From: Lachnospiraceae bacterium
GTDB taxonomy: Bacteria > Bacillota > Clostridia > Lachnospirales > Lachnospiraceae
Direction of reading: 5' to 3'
Assembly: GCA_031272985.1 (NCBI GenBank)
Contig: JAISSU010000029.1
Span: forward strand, 186,001 to 250,000
Length of the DNA: 64,000 nucleotides
Shown: in pieces, positions 45,975 through 54,471 of the stretch
Layout of the letters: every line of letters begins with the position of its first letter
How positions within the stretch are numbered: position 1 is the stretch's first letter
Notes under the pieces: generated by a model
Databases searched by the model: none
Told to the model about the DNA's origin: nothing
What the model saw: only the letters and a program-made list of their open reading frames with translations
Position numbers and translations under genes: made by a program

Positions 45975-46958
45975 ATGTCACTTTCCAACCAGAGTTTTGG
46001 CCGTATTATGGGGATTTACGAGCAAAGGCAATCAGAGAACGAGCAAATTGCTCAGGAGAGACTCTCTGAGGCTTTTGCAAAGATACCGAAGCTCAAAAAT
46101 ATTCAGGATGAAATAATATCCGTTGCCATATCTAATGCTAAAGACAGGCTGATTTCCAGGGTGAAACCGGCACCTGTCGGCAATAAGATAAAATTATTAC
46201 AAAAAGAAAAAGCGAGACTTCTGAAAGAAGGCGGGTTTCCGGCGGATTTTTTGGAGCCCGTTTTTAATTGTCCGGATTGCCGGGATACTGGATATATCGG
46301 TTTTGAAAAATGTCATTGCTTAAAACAGGCGATTGTAAAAGAACTTACTTGTGCATCGAAACTTGAAGAGGCTATTAAAGAAGAAAATTTCAGTACATTT
46401 AATGTTAATTATTATTCAAAAGAATTGTTTTCAGGTCCCAAAAAGCGTTCAGCTTACGAAAATGCTCTTAGTGTATTGGAAGATTGCAAGACCTTTGTCA
46501 GAGAATTTGACCAAAAGCACTCGAATTTGTTGCTTTATGGGAATGCGGGATCCGGAAAGACCTTTCTTGCACATTGCATAGCAAAGGAAATACTGCAGCG
46601 GACATATTCGGTATTTTATATGACGGCTTCGCGGTTCTTTGATTTATTGGTGGATGCCTCTTTTGGACGCTCCGATGAGAATGATGCGGATATTATTCAA
46701 TACAGCCGGTCATGCGACTTGTTGATTATTGATGATTTGGGGACGGAGCAATTTAATTCCCTTAGGGAAAAGATTTTTTTTGACTGCATTAACGGCAGAC
46801 TGCTTGATAAAAAATCGACAGTAATATCAACGAATCTGTCGCTTGTTGAAATAAATGATTCATATGGCGAGCGAACACTTTCGCGTTTGATGGGGAATTA
46901 CTGGATTTTGAATTTATTTGCAGATGATATTAGAAAACAAAAGCTATCAGAAGTATAA
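45975..46958 (+). CDS. dnaI: DnaI/DnaC-like helicase loader ATPase
   Basis: 327 residues. A helical N-terminus, a zinc-ribbon-like Cys cluster (CPDCRDTGY then CHCL, about residues 95-112), then an AAA+ domain: Walker A YGNAGSGKTFLAH, Walker B LLIIDDLGTE, sensor I STNLS. Loads replicative helicase onto DNA. It could also be described as IstB-like, but pairing with a DnaD protein favours the loader. Its last codons (DDIRKQKLSEV) are repeated in non-coding DNA 70 bases downstream. Confidence 0.87.
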   Translation: MSLSNQSFGRIMGIYEQRQSENEQIAQERLSEAFAKIPKLKNIQDEIISVAISNAKDRLISRVKPAPVGNKIKLLQKEKARLLKEGGFPADFLEPVFNCPDCRDTGYIGFEKCHCLKQAIVKELTCASKLEEAIKEENFSTFNVNYYSKELFSGPKKRSAYENALSVLEDCKTFVREFDQKHSNLLLYGNAGSGKTFLAHCIAKEILQRTYSVFYMTASRFFDLLVDASFGRSDENDADIIQYSRSCDLLIIDDLGTEQFNSLREKIFFDCINGRLLDKKSTVISTNLSLVEINDSYGERTLSRLMGNYWILNLFADDIRKQKLSEV

Positions 46959-47024
46959 ATAAAGATGAAAAGGTATATCGCTTTTAGGAATGGATGATAT
47001 TAGAAAACAAAAGCTATCAGAAGT
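46923..47024 (+). repeat. 32-bp direct repeat of the dnaI 3' end
   Basis: The 32 bases at 46923-46954, coding the end of DnaI, recur exactly at 46993-47024, a 70-base period. The second copy lies in the gap just before the prs ribosome binding site. Confidence 0.9.
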
Positions 47025-47038
47025 CTAAGGGAGGATTT

Positions 47039-48223
47039 ATGCTACGCAGAACTGACAGGAATCTTGAAAACATACCAATTGGGGCTTTAGGAGTAATAGC
47101 GCTGGACGGTTGTAAGGAACTCGGCGCGAAAATCAATGATTATTTAGTTCAGTGGAGGCATGAGGCAGGACCCGAACATAAGGATGATGTCGCTTTTTCA
47201 GGGTATGAGCGGGATACCTATCTCATTGAATCAAAAGTACCTCGATTCGGTAGCGGAGAGGCAAAGGGTGTTATTGAGGAATCCGTGCGAGGAAAGGATC
47301 TCTACCTGCTCGTAGATGTCTGCAATTACAGTCTGACATATACTCTTTGCGGCAGGGAAAATCATATGTCGCCTGATGACCATTTCCAGAATTTAAAGCG
47401 CGTCATCGCGGCTATTGGGGGAAACGGCAGGCGTATTAATGTAATCATGCCCTTCCTGTATGAGAGCAGGCAGCACAAGAGAAGCGGCCGCGAGTCGTTA
47501 GACTGCGCTTTAGCCCTGCAAGAGCTCGTGAGGATGGGGGTTTCGAGCATTATCACCTTTGACGCGCATGACCCGAGAGTTCAAAATGCCATTCCTCTAT
47601 GCGGATTTGAAACGGTATTTCCGACCTATCAATTCGTAAAAGGTCTACTTAAAAAGTACAAGAATTTAACGATTGACGCTGATCACATGATGTCGATAAG
47701 TCCCGATGAAGGAGCAACGGAACGTGCGGTATATTTGGCGAACGTTCTGAATCTCGACATGGGAATGTTCTACAAACGCCGCGATTACACTAAAATAGTC
47801 AACGGGCGTAATCCTATAGTAGCGCACGAATTCCTCGGTTCTTCGGTGGAGGGAAAGGACGTAATTATTCTGGACGACATGATTTCATCAGGTGATTCCA
47901 TGCTCGATGTCGCAAAGCAGCTAAAAGAAAGGAAGGCCAACAGAATTTTCGGAGCCGCCACCTTTGGGCTTTTTACGAATGGCCTGGAGAAATTCGATAA
48001 CGCATATGCCGAAGGTACTATTTCGGGGATATTGACGACCAATCTGATATATCAGCCGCCCGAGCTGTTAAAACGGGAGTATTATATTAATTGCGACATG
48101 AGTAAATACATTGCGCTGATGATAGATACACTCAATCATGACGGTTCAATCAGCTCTATACTGAATCCGAATTCGAGAATTCAAAATATCGTAAGACGAT
48201 ATCAGGCAGGAGAAGAATTGTGA
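47039..48223 (+). CDS. prs: ribose-phosphate pyrophosphokinase (long form)
   Basis: Makes PRPP from ribose 5-phosphate and ATP for nucleotide, His and Trp synthesis. 394 residues from ATG 47039 after GGGAGG; longer than the usual 310-320. Recognised by FLYESRQHKRSGRESLDCAL (catalytic flap), TFDAHDPRVQN (PRPP-synthase His region) and the PRPP-binding loop VIILDDMISSGDSM. The extra length is spread through N-terminal and central insertions, a form I associate with Clostridia. It overlaps cca by 4 bp. Confidence 0.88.
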   Translation: MLRRTDRNLENIPIGALGVIALDGCKELGAKINDYLVQWRHEAGPEHKDDVAFSGYERDTYLIESKVPRFGSGEAKGVIEESVRGKDLYLLVDVCNYSLTYTLCGRENHMSPDDHFQNLKRVIAAIGGNGRRINVIMPFLYESRQHKRSGRESLDCALALQELVRMGVSSIITFDAHDPRVQNAIPLCGFETVFPTYQFVKGLLKKYKNLTIDADHMMSISPDEGATERAVYLANVLNLDMGMFYKRRDYTKIVNGRNPIVAHEFLGSSVEGKDVIILDDMISSGDSMLDVAKQLKERKANRIFGAATFGLFTNGLEKFDNAYAEGTISGILTTNLIYQPPELLKREYYINCDMSKYIALMIDTLNHDGSISSILNPNSRIQNIVRRYQAGEEL

Positions 48224-49551
48224 TAATAGCTATCCCGGACAAAGTAAATCACATCATTGGGACGCTTACGCGGTACGGCTTTGAGGCCTATGCTGTGGGA
48301 GGCTGTGTGCGTGATGCCATTCTTGGGAGGACGCCGAATGACTGGGATATCACTACGAATGCCCTGCCGGAAGAAGTAAAGAATCTGTTTCGACGAACGG
48401 TGGACACCGGAATAAAGCATGGCACTGTCAGTATTATGATTGATAAAGAGCGTTTCGAGGTGACCACTTATCGCACCGATGGCGAATATGAGGATTTCAG
48501 GCACCCGAGTGAGGTGACATTCACAAAGAGCCTTAAAGAAGATATGCTTCGCCGCGATTTTACCATTAACGCAATGGCATATAATGAAAAAGACGGCCTG
48601 GTGGATTTTTTTGAAGGACAGAGAGATTTAAAGAAAGGAATAATCAGAGCCGTAGGAGTGCCCGGTGAACGGTTTTCGGAGGATGCCCTTAGAATCTTGC
48701 GGGCACTTCGTTTTAGTGCGCAGCTTGGGTTTTTGATTGATGAAGAAACTAAAGCAGCAATGAAAGACTTAGCACCTTTACTGGTAAATATCAGTGCCGA
48801 GAGGATTCAGGAGGAGCTCATTAAAATTCTTTTATCCGACAGACCTGACATTTTACGCGAAGCTTACGAAATCGGTATTACCAAAGAATTCCTTCCTGAA
48901 TTTGATAAACTAATGACCACGACTCAGGAGACACCGCACCATATGTACACAGTCGGAGAGCATACTCTCCACGTGCTAAAAGGGGTACCCAAAGAGAAAG
49001 TGTTGCGTTTAGCGGCGCTTTTTCACGATATAGGGAAACCAAGGTTAAAGACGATTGACGAAAATGGGATTGCGCATTTTAAGAAGCACGCATTAGAGGG
49101 CGAAAGGATTACGCATGAAATATTGCGAAGGCTTAAATTTGATAATGATACTTTGTATCGTGTGTGTAAGTTAGTGCTCTATCATGATGACAGAATAGAA
49201 CCCAAACCGGCAGTCGTAAGGAGAGCTGTTAGCCGAATCGGCGCGGAATTATTTCCGGATTTATTGATATTGCAAAGAGCGGATACTCTCGCTCAAAGCG
49301 AGTATAAGCGAGAAGAAAAGCTTAATAGGATTACTGAAGTAGAGCGAATTTTTATAGACATACAAAGAAAATCAGAGTGTGTCTCAATAAAAGAGCTTGC
49401 AATAAACGGCAAGGATTTATTAGATATGGGAATCCCTCAGGGAAAGCAAATCGGAGCCATCTTAAGCGAATTACTTGAACTTGTGCTCGCAGACCCGGCG
49501 CTTAATACAAGGGAAAAATTGATTGCAATTGTAAAAAAAACAGACATTTAA
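48220..49551 (+). CDS. cca: CCA tRNA nucleotidyltransferase
   Basis: Adds or repairs the 3' CCA of tRNAs. 443 residues from GTG 48220 overlapping the prs stop. Nucleotidyltransferase motif AVGGCVRDAILGRTPNDWDI, RRDFTINAMAYN, ERFSEDALRILRALRFSAQL, then an HD domain LAALFHDIGKP in the C-terminal half. Class II enzyme with HD extension, as is usual in Clostridia. Second gene of the prs-cca-phosphohexomutase run. Confidence 0.94.
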   Translation: MIIAIPDKVNHIIGTLTRYGFEAYAVGGCVRDAILGRTPNDWDITTNALPEEVKNLFRRTVDTGIKHGTVSIMIDKERFEVTTYRTDGEYEDFRHPSEVTFTKSLKEDMLRRDFTINAMAYNEKDGLVDFFEGQRDLKKGIIRAVGVPGERFSEDALRILRALRFSAQLGFLIDEETKAAMKDLAPLLVNISAERIQEELIKILLSDRPDILREAYEIGITKEFLPEFDKLMTTTQETPHHMYTVGEHTLHVLKGVPKEKVLRLAALFHDIGKPRLKTIDENGIAHFKKHALEGERITHEILRRLKFDNDTLYRVCKLVLYHDDRIEPKPAVVRRAVSRIGAELFPDLLILQRADTLAQSEYKREEKLNRITEVERIFIDIQRKSECVSIKELAINGKDLLDMGIPQGKQIGAILSELLELVLADPALNTREKLIAIVKKTDI

Positions 49552-49569
49552 TCAAGACGGAGGTTTGAA

Positions 49570-51324
49570 ATGGAAGACTACAAGAGAAAATATGAGGAAT
49601 GGCTCAATAATCCCTTCTTTGACGAGGCAACAAGAGCCGAATTATTGGCTATTTCGGGCGATGAAAAGGAGATTGAGGACAGATTTTATAAGGATTTAGA
49701 ATTTGGTACGGCTGGGCTTCGCGGCGTGATAGGAGCCGGAACGAATCGAATGAACTTTTATATCATCCGAAAGGCTACGGGAGGATTGGCGAATTACATT
49801 AATAAGCAACACAAAGCCGCCCCGGCGGTTGCCATAGCATATGATTCGAGGCACATGTCACCTGAATTCGCAAAAGAAGCGGCACTGGTGCTCGCGGGAA
49901 ATGGGATTAAAGCCTATCTCTTTGAATCATTAAGACCTACGCCCCAGCTTTCATTTGCTGTTCGGGAACTGAAATGCATCGCCGGTATTAATATTACCGC
50001 GAGTCATAATCCGCCCGCTTACAATGGATATAAGGTCTACTGGGAGGATGGGGCGCAGATAACTCCTCCACATGATATCGGCATTATGGATGAGGTGAGA
50101 GCCGTCACGGACTATTCCGCCGTAAAGATTTTGGATGAAGAAAGCGCAATTTCGGAGGGATTACTTGAGATAATAGGAAAGGATATTGACGATCTATACA
50201 TAAATACGCTAAAAGAGCAAGTGCTGCATCCCGAGGCGATTGCCGAAATGGCAAAGGATATAAAGATTGTCTACACGCCGCTTCATGGCACGGGCAATGT
50301 CCCGGTTAGGAGAGTATTAAAAGAGCTTGGTTTTGAAAACGTATTTGTAGTACCCAAACAAGAAAAGCCCGACGGGGATTTCCCGACCGTTTCATACCCG
50401 AACCCCGAAACAGCCGAGGCTTTTACTTTAGGGCTTAAACTCGCAAAAGAAGTCGACGCGGATCTGATATTAGCTACCGATCCTGACGCTGACAGGCTCG
50501 GGGTCTATGTAAAGGATGGCATGGGAGAATATCATGTTTTGACCGGAAATATGTCGGGATGCCTTCTCGCTGATTATGAGATTGCGCAGCGAAAAGCCGT
50601 TAAAGGACTTCCGGAAGACGGATATTTAGTAAAAACGATTGTGACTTCAAACCTCGCAAGAGCAATCGCTGACTATTATAAAATCGAATGCAAGGAAGTC
50701 CTCACCGGCTTTAAATACATCGGGCAGCAGATCTTATTATCGGAACAGACAGGTAAGGGCACATATCTTTTCGGATTTGAGGAGAGCTACGGTTGCCTAA
50801 TAGGTACATATGCGAGGGATAAGGACGCTGTATCCGCGTCCATGGCACTTTGCGAGGCCGCAGCCTACTATAAGCTTCCGAAAGGTCATTCTAATGGGAT
50901 GACACTTTGGGAGGCCATGTGCAATATCTATAACACTCTCGGTTGGTATTTAGAGGATGTTTATTCTATCACTTTGGAGGGAATTGAGGGTGCAAAGCAA
51001 ATGCAAAAGCTGATGGAAGCCTTCAAAGTAAATCCGCCTTTGGCATTCGGAGTTGATAAAGTCCTGAGAATTAGGGATTATAAAAAAGGAGAGATTTCTG
51101 ATTGTGAGACGCAAGCGGTTTCGCCTACCGGATTGCCCAAGTCCGATGTTCTTTATTATGATCTTGATGACGACGGCTGGGTCTGCGTGAGGCCTTCAGG
51201 TACGGAACCCAAGGTAAAAGTTTACTTCGGAGTCAGAGGGAATTCTGCCGCTGAGGCAAAAGAAAAATCCGCGGCGATAAAAGCAGCTGTTCTGAAAGAA
51301 GTAGATGGCATACTCAAAGATTAG
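49570..51324 (+). CDS. phosphoglucomutase/phosphomannomutase
   Basis: 584 residues; GGAGG precedes the ATG. Alpha-D-phosphohexomutase signatures: active-site ITASHNPPAYNGYK, metal loop ATDPDADRLGV, sugar-binding FGFEESYGCL, phosphate-binding RPSGTEPKVKVYF. The length and N-terminal layout match the PgcA-type enzyme. It links glucose 1-phosphate and 6-phosphate for wall and glycolipid synthesis. Whether glucose or mannose is preferred is not shown. Confidence 0.94.
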   Translation: MEDYKRKYEEWLNNPFFDEATRAELLAISGDEKEIEDRFYKDLEFGTAGLRGVIGAGTNRMNFYIIRKATGGLANYINKQHKAAPAVAIAYDSRHMSPEFAKEAALVLAGNGIKAYLFESLRPTPQLSFAVRELKCIAGINITASHNPPAYNGYKVYWEDGAQITPPHDIGIMDEVRAVTDYSAVKILDEESAISEGLLEIIGKDIDDLYINTLKEQVLHPEAIAEMAKDIKIVYTPLHGTGNVPVRRVLKELGFENVFVVPKQEKPDGDFPTVSYPNPETAEAFTLGLKLAKEVDADLILATDPDADRLGVYVKDGMGEYHVLTGNMSGCLLADYEIAQRKAVKGLPEDGYLVKTIVTSNLARAIADYYKIECKEVLTGFKYIGQQILLSEQTGKGTYLFGFEESYGCLIGTYARDKDAVSASMALCEAAAYYKLPKGHSNGMTLWEAMCNIYNTLGWYLEDVYSITLEGIEGAKQMQKLMEAFKVNPPLAFGVDKVLRIRDYKKGEISDCETQAVSPTGLPKSDVLYYDLDDDGWVCVRPSGTEPKVKVYFGVRGNSAAEAKEKSAAIKAAVLKEVDGILKD

Positions 51325-51470
51325 ATTTATGTAAAAATTAGTAAAATGTGCATTTACATACAGAGTTTTGAAATACGGCAATTGATTGGAAAGTAGCCGC
51401 TTTTCCGAGGTGATTTTTGGATAAAAAAACCCGACAAATGCGATAAATATGAGGTTTTTCGCGAAAATCC

Positions 51471-51499
51471 TTGACAAATGTGAAAAAGAATAGTATAAA
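51471..51499 (+). promoter_or_regulatory. hup promoter
   Basis: TTGACA (51471-51476), 17 bases, TATAAA (51494-51499). Confidence 0.8.
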
Positions 51500-51578
51500 C
51501 ACGTTTAGGGATGTATCAGTGTTGATGCAATCTTAAAAATCCAAATGAATCAAACAAGATTAGAGGAGGATATAATCC

Positions 51579-51851
51579 ATGAACAAAACAGAATTGGTTG
51601 CTGAGATCGCAAACGAGGCGGGACTCTCAAAGAAGGACGCAGAGAAAGCAGTTAAGGCTTTTATCGATGTCGTGACCACACAGCTTAAGGGTGGAAAGAA
51701 AGTACAGTTAGTTGGTTTCGGTACATTTGAAGTCAGCCAGAGAGCCGCGAGAGAGGGCAGAAATCCACAGACCGGTAAGACTATGAAGATCGCAGCAAGC
51801 AAGGCTCCGAAGTTCAAAGCCGGAAAGGCACTTAAGGATGCTGTTAATTAA
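51579..51851 (+). CDS. hup: HU-type DNA-binding protein
   Basis: 90 residues, a typical [22 protein letters not shown] start, [20 protein letters not shown] in the DNA-binding arm, and the C-terminal [13 protein letters not shown]. Bends and compacts DNA as a homodimer. Strong promoter and its own terminator make it monocistronic. RBS is AGAGGAGG. Confidence 0.97.
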   Translation: MNKTELVAEIANEAGLSKKDAEKAVKAFIDVVTTQLKGGKKVQLVGFGTFEVSQRAAREGRNPQTGKTMKIAASKAPKFKAGKALKDAVN

Positions 51852-51874
51852 GTAAAACTGACATAAGTTTTGGG

Positions 51875-51902
51875 AGAGCCTTTCGCGAGGCTCTTCTTTT
51901 AT
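51875..51902 (+). terminator. hup terminator
   Basis: AGAGCC-TTTCGCGA-GGCTCT followed by TCTTTTAT. Confidence 0.88.
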
Positions 51903-51911
51903 GGGGAATGT

Positions 51912-52056
51912 GTCGAGGTTGTTCCTCGACCTTTAGTAGTGTAGACCGGATTCATTTCGGTCGGAACGAGGGGTGTCGGGGGTGTCCCCCGACCTTTAGT
52001 AGTGTAGACCGGATTCATTTCGGTCGGAACGAGGGGTGTCGGGGGTGTCCCCTGAC
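51912..52056. repeat. 63-bp tandem repeats of alternating palindromes
   Basis: Two 63-bp units (51927-51989 and 51990-52052) are nearly identical. Palindromes of GTCGAGG/CCTCGAC (51912) and GTCGGGG/CCCCGAC (51975, 52038) alternate with GACCG/CGGTC palindromes (51944, 52007). 63 is a multiple of three and the repeats stay open in the rqcP frame, coding a Cys-rich 21-residue repeat if translated. Confidence 0.85.
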
Positions 52057-52063
52057 TGGAAAT

Positions 52064-52306
52064 ATGAGACTAGACAAGTATTTAAAGGTATCGCGTATTA
52101 TAAAGCGAAGGACCATCGCAAATGAAGCCTGCGATGCGGGAAGAGTAAGTATAAACGGTAAAGTAGCAAAGGCATCCGCTTCCGTAAAGGAGGGGGATGT
52201 TATTGAGATTCGCTTCGGGGATTCGCTCGTAAAAGCCGAGGTTCTCAGCGTTAAGGAAACTATGCGAAAGGAAGAAGCGAAAGAGATGTTTAGGTATCTG
52301 ACTTAA
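52064..52306 (+). CDS. rqcP: RqcP-like S4 RNA-binding protein
   Basis: 80 residues from ATG 52064. An S4 domain: RLDKYLKVSRIIKRRTIA then AGRVSINGKVAKASASVKEGD. Matches the RqcP/YabO/Hsp15-type protein, which binds obstructed 50S subunits and tRNA in ribosome quality control. The neighbour two genes on is FtsB-like, as in many Firmicutes. The ribosome binding site (TGGA) is weak. An open frame extends upstream through the 63-bp repeats, but the S4 family starts at RLDKYLK, so the short form is preferred. Confidence 0.88.
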   Translation: MRLDKYLKVSRIIKRRTIANEACDAGRVSINGKVAKASASVKEGDVIEIRFGDSLVKAEVLSVKETMRKEEAKEMFRYLT

Positions 52307-52622
52307 TAGCATGTGCAAAATTACTACACAATTTTTTGCGCTTTTTTGGAAATTTATGCGCTACTGCTTGTGTTTTTAATAAAAATACAAAAATATGTTC
52401 TATCGTTGTGTGGAAAACTTTGATAAAATTTGTACACGTTCAAATACGAGAAAAATCTGAAAACGCTTGCATTACGCGGCGTTTCCTTTTATTCTTAAGG
52501 TACTACTCGGGGGAGTATGTAATAATTTAGGGTTTTCTTATATTTACTGGTGAATATGAAGGGGGAATTTGTGTTCATCATCTTGTTGTAAATATGAGAA
52601 TACCTGATAAGGGGAGTTTTTT
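52307..52622. other. AT-rich gap between rqcP and the FtsB-like gene
   Basis: No gene seen. T-rich tract just after rqcP (ACACAATTTTTTGCGCTTTTTTG) and a small TACTC/GAGTA hairpin near 52502-52517. No promoter I would defend. Confidence 0.4.
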
Positions 52623-52958
52623 ATGTCAGAAAAACAAGTGAATATCCGACTGCTTAGGGAGCAAAAGCGAAGACGCTTGCGCCAAAGGAAACGCCTGGGG
52701 AGGGCGATGGTCGGGGGGTTAGTCGCAATTTTCATTGTGATGACCGTAGTTTTCTGCGGAAAGGATTTGTGGAAGAAAAACCAATCGTTTGTCGCGCAGG
52801 AAACACAGCTGAAAAAAGAAATTGAAAAGGAAGAAGCGCGAAAGCAGGAAATTGACGAGCTGGAAGCCTATATGCAATCCGATGCTTACGTTGAGGAAGT
52901 CGCTAAGCAAAAGCTGGGGCTCGCATATGAGAATGAAGTGCTTTTCGTGCCGAAATGA
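52623..52958 (+). CDS. FtsB/DivIC-like septum protein
   Basis: 111 residues: a very basic cytoplasmic N-terminus (REQKRRRLRQRKRLGR), one membrane segment (about 29-46), then an extracellular coiled coil rich in Glu/Lys (KKEIEKEEARKQEIDELEAY) and the septum-formation-initiator ending VEEVAKQKLGLAYENEVLF. Expected to join the FtsL/DivIB divisome complex. RBS GGGGAG. Position after rqcP supports the call. Confidence 0.9.
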   Translation: MSEKQVNIRLLREQKRRRLRQRKRLGRAMVGGLVAIFIVMTVVFCGKDLWKKNQSFVAQETQLKKEIEKEEARKQEIDELEAYMQSDAYVEEVAKQKLGLAYENEVLFVPK

Positions 52959-53079
52959 TGGGTATTTTAGAGAAACAACCATCAATTTAAGGGGAAATCT
53001 GTCCGGATTTTGCGCAATTTTGCGTTCGCGGCAGATTTTTCTTTACTTGAATCTGATTTTGTGCTATCATACTAATCCG

Positions 53080-53136
53080 TGATACAACTTATCCCTGTTC
53101 CCTGACAGGGGTACATCCTTGCTCCCGCATGTATCA
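53080..53136 (+). promoter_or_regulatory. possible S6:S18 autoregulatory leader of rpsF
   Basis: TGATACA (53080-53086) pairs with TGTATCA (53130-53136) around an inner CCCTG (53093-53097)/CAGGG (53106-53110) stem. rpsF leaders in many bacteria bind the S6:S18 complex. The operon has that order here, but I cannot confirm the diagnostic bulge. Confidence 0.4.
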
Positions 53137-53177
53137 GTAAACGGGGGCCATTAGACCGAAAGGAGGTGCGTGACGAC

Positions 53178-53465
53178 ATGACAAAATATGAATTAGCTAT
53201 TGTTGTCAACGCAAAAATCGAAGACGACGAGAGAGCACAAGTAGTCGAAAGAGCTAAAGCATTAGTAGAGCGTTTCGGCGGTACTGTGACAGATGTCGAT
53301 GAATGGGGCAAGAAACGTCTTGCTTATGAAATTCAGAAGATGAAAGAAGGATATTACTATTTCATCCACTTCGAAGCTGACGCGTTAGTCCCGGGCGAAA
53401 TCGAACAGAGAATTCGCATCATGGATAATGTGATCAGGTATTTATGCGTTAAACAAGAGGCATAA
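53178..53465 (+). CDS. rpsF: 30S ribosomal protein S6
   Basis: 95 residues from ATG 53178, eleven bases after AGGAGG (a GTG at 53166 overlaps that site). S6 features: KYELAIVVNAKIEDDERAQV, VDEWGKKRLAYEIQKMKEGYYYF, and IRIMDNVIRYLCVK. Binds S18 on the 30S platform. First of the conserved rpsF-ssb-rpsR operon. Confidence 0.97.
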   Translation: MTKYELAIVVNAKIEDDERAQVVERAKALVERFGGTVTDVDEWGKKRLAYEIQKMKEGYYYFIHFEADALVPGEIEQRIRIMDNVIRYLCVKQEA

Positions 53466-53485
53466 ACGAAAGATGAGGTATCCAA

Positions 53486-53923
53486 ATGAATAAAGTCATT
53501 TTAATGGGAAGATTAACAAGAGATCCTGAGGTTAGGTACGGTTCGGGTGAGAACCAATTGGCGATAGCCAATTATTCAATCGCGGTAGACAGAAGATTTC
53601 GCAGAGATTCGGAAGATTCTACGGACTTCTTTAACTGCGTGGCATTCGGAAAAGCGGCTGAACATGCCGAGAAATACTACCACAAAGGTATCAAAATCGT
53701 TATTTGCGGAAGATTGCAGAGCCGCAGCTACACCAATAAAGATGGAATTAAGGTAAATGTTGTCGAAATAGTAGTCGAGGAGCAGGAATTTGCGGAGAGT
53801 AAATCCGCGAGTGAAAAGAGCTCGGGCGGTTATCAGCAAAATACATCCTCTTCCTCTAATGACTTGGCTGACGGGTTCATGAATATTCCTGACGGAATAG
53901 ATGAGGAACTTCCGTTCAATTAA
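53486..53923 (+). CDS. ssb: single-stranded DNA-binding protein
   Basis: 145 residues. OB-fold starting MNKVILMGRLTRDPEVRY, FFNCVAFGKAAEHAEKY, GRLQSRSYTNKDGIKVN. A Ser/Gln/Asn-rich linker follows and the acidic protein-interaction tail ends in DEELPFN. Protects single-stranded DNA in replication and repair. Middle gene of rpsF-ssb-rpsR. Confidence 0.97.
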   Translation: MNKVILMGRLTRDPEVRYGSGENQLAIANYSIAVDRRFRRDSEDSTDFFNCVAFGKAAEHAEKYYHKGIKIVICGRLQSRSYTNKDGIKVNVVEIVVEEQEFAESKSASEKSSGGYQQNTSSSSNDLADGFMNIPDGIDEELPFN

Positions 53924-53948
53924 ATTAATTTTTTAGGAGGTTACGATA

Positions 53949-54215
53949 ATGGCTTATGATAGAAATTCCCGCTCAGAAGGCGGATATAAAAAGAGACCCA
54001 TGGGTCGCAGAAGAAAAAAAGTCTGTGCTTTTTGTGGTAAAGAAGGCTCAGAGATAGATTACAAGGACGTGGCAAAGCTTCGTAAGTTTATATCCGAACG
54101 CGGAAAAATTCTCCCCAGGAGAATCACCGGTTCATGCGCAAAGCATCAAAGAGCGCTGACGGCAGCTATTAAACGCGCAAGGCATATAGCTTTGATGCCT
54201 TATGTTCAGGACTGA
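53949..54215 (+). CDS. rpsR: 30S ribosomal protein S18
   Basis: 88 residues; AGGAGG precedes the ATG. Conserved [20 protein letters not shown] and [20 protein letters not shown]. The N-terminus has CAFCGK and a later Cys (GSCAKHQ), so it is the zinc-binding, Cys-containing form. Ends the operon before a strong terminator. Confidence 0.97.
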   Translation: MAYDRNSRSEGGYKKRPMGRRRKKVCAFCGKEGSEIDYKDVAKLRKFISERGKILPRRITGSCAKHQRALTAAIKRARHIALMPYVQD

Positions 54216-54245
54216 TTTGTAACCTCTTTATATGAGGTGGTAAGG

Positions 54246-54273
54246 GCGCAGCGCTTAGTCGTTGCGCTTTTTG
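54246..54273 (+). terminator. rpsF-ssb-rpsR terminator
   Basis: GCGCAGCG-CTTAGT-CGTTGCGC followed by TTTTTG. Eight pairs with one G-U. Confidence 0.9.
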
Positions 54274-54471
54274 TGCACGTAGCCGCGCTCAGGGTAGGAG
54301 AGTACCAAAGAGGAGGCTGCCCTCCTACCCGATTATCTTAAAGGTTTGTTTCCGGATTATTAAAAATCAAGAAATTGCTTTAAAAATGCGCATAAAAATG
54401 ATAGAATGTCAGAATAGAAAAAGTGAAGTGGGAATGCAGCGTAGAGTTATTAATTAGGAAAGGAGATTGTT

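Noticed and set aside
51500-51515. Regulon operator after the hup promoter (ACACGTTTAGG)
   Set aside because: Only a half match to the palindrome and no functional link.
51908-52063. N-terminal extension of RqcP through the repeats
   Set aside because: The S4 family begins at RLDKYLK and the repeats look like non-coding palindromes; kept only as a finding to test.
52430-52445. Operator-like GTACACGTTC between rqcP and the FtsB-like gene
   Set aside because: Matches only part of the degenerate core and no promoter of quality is near.
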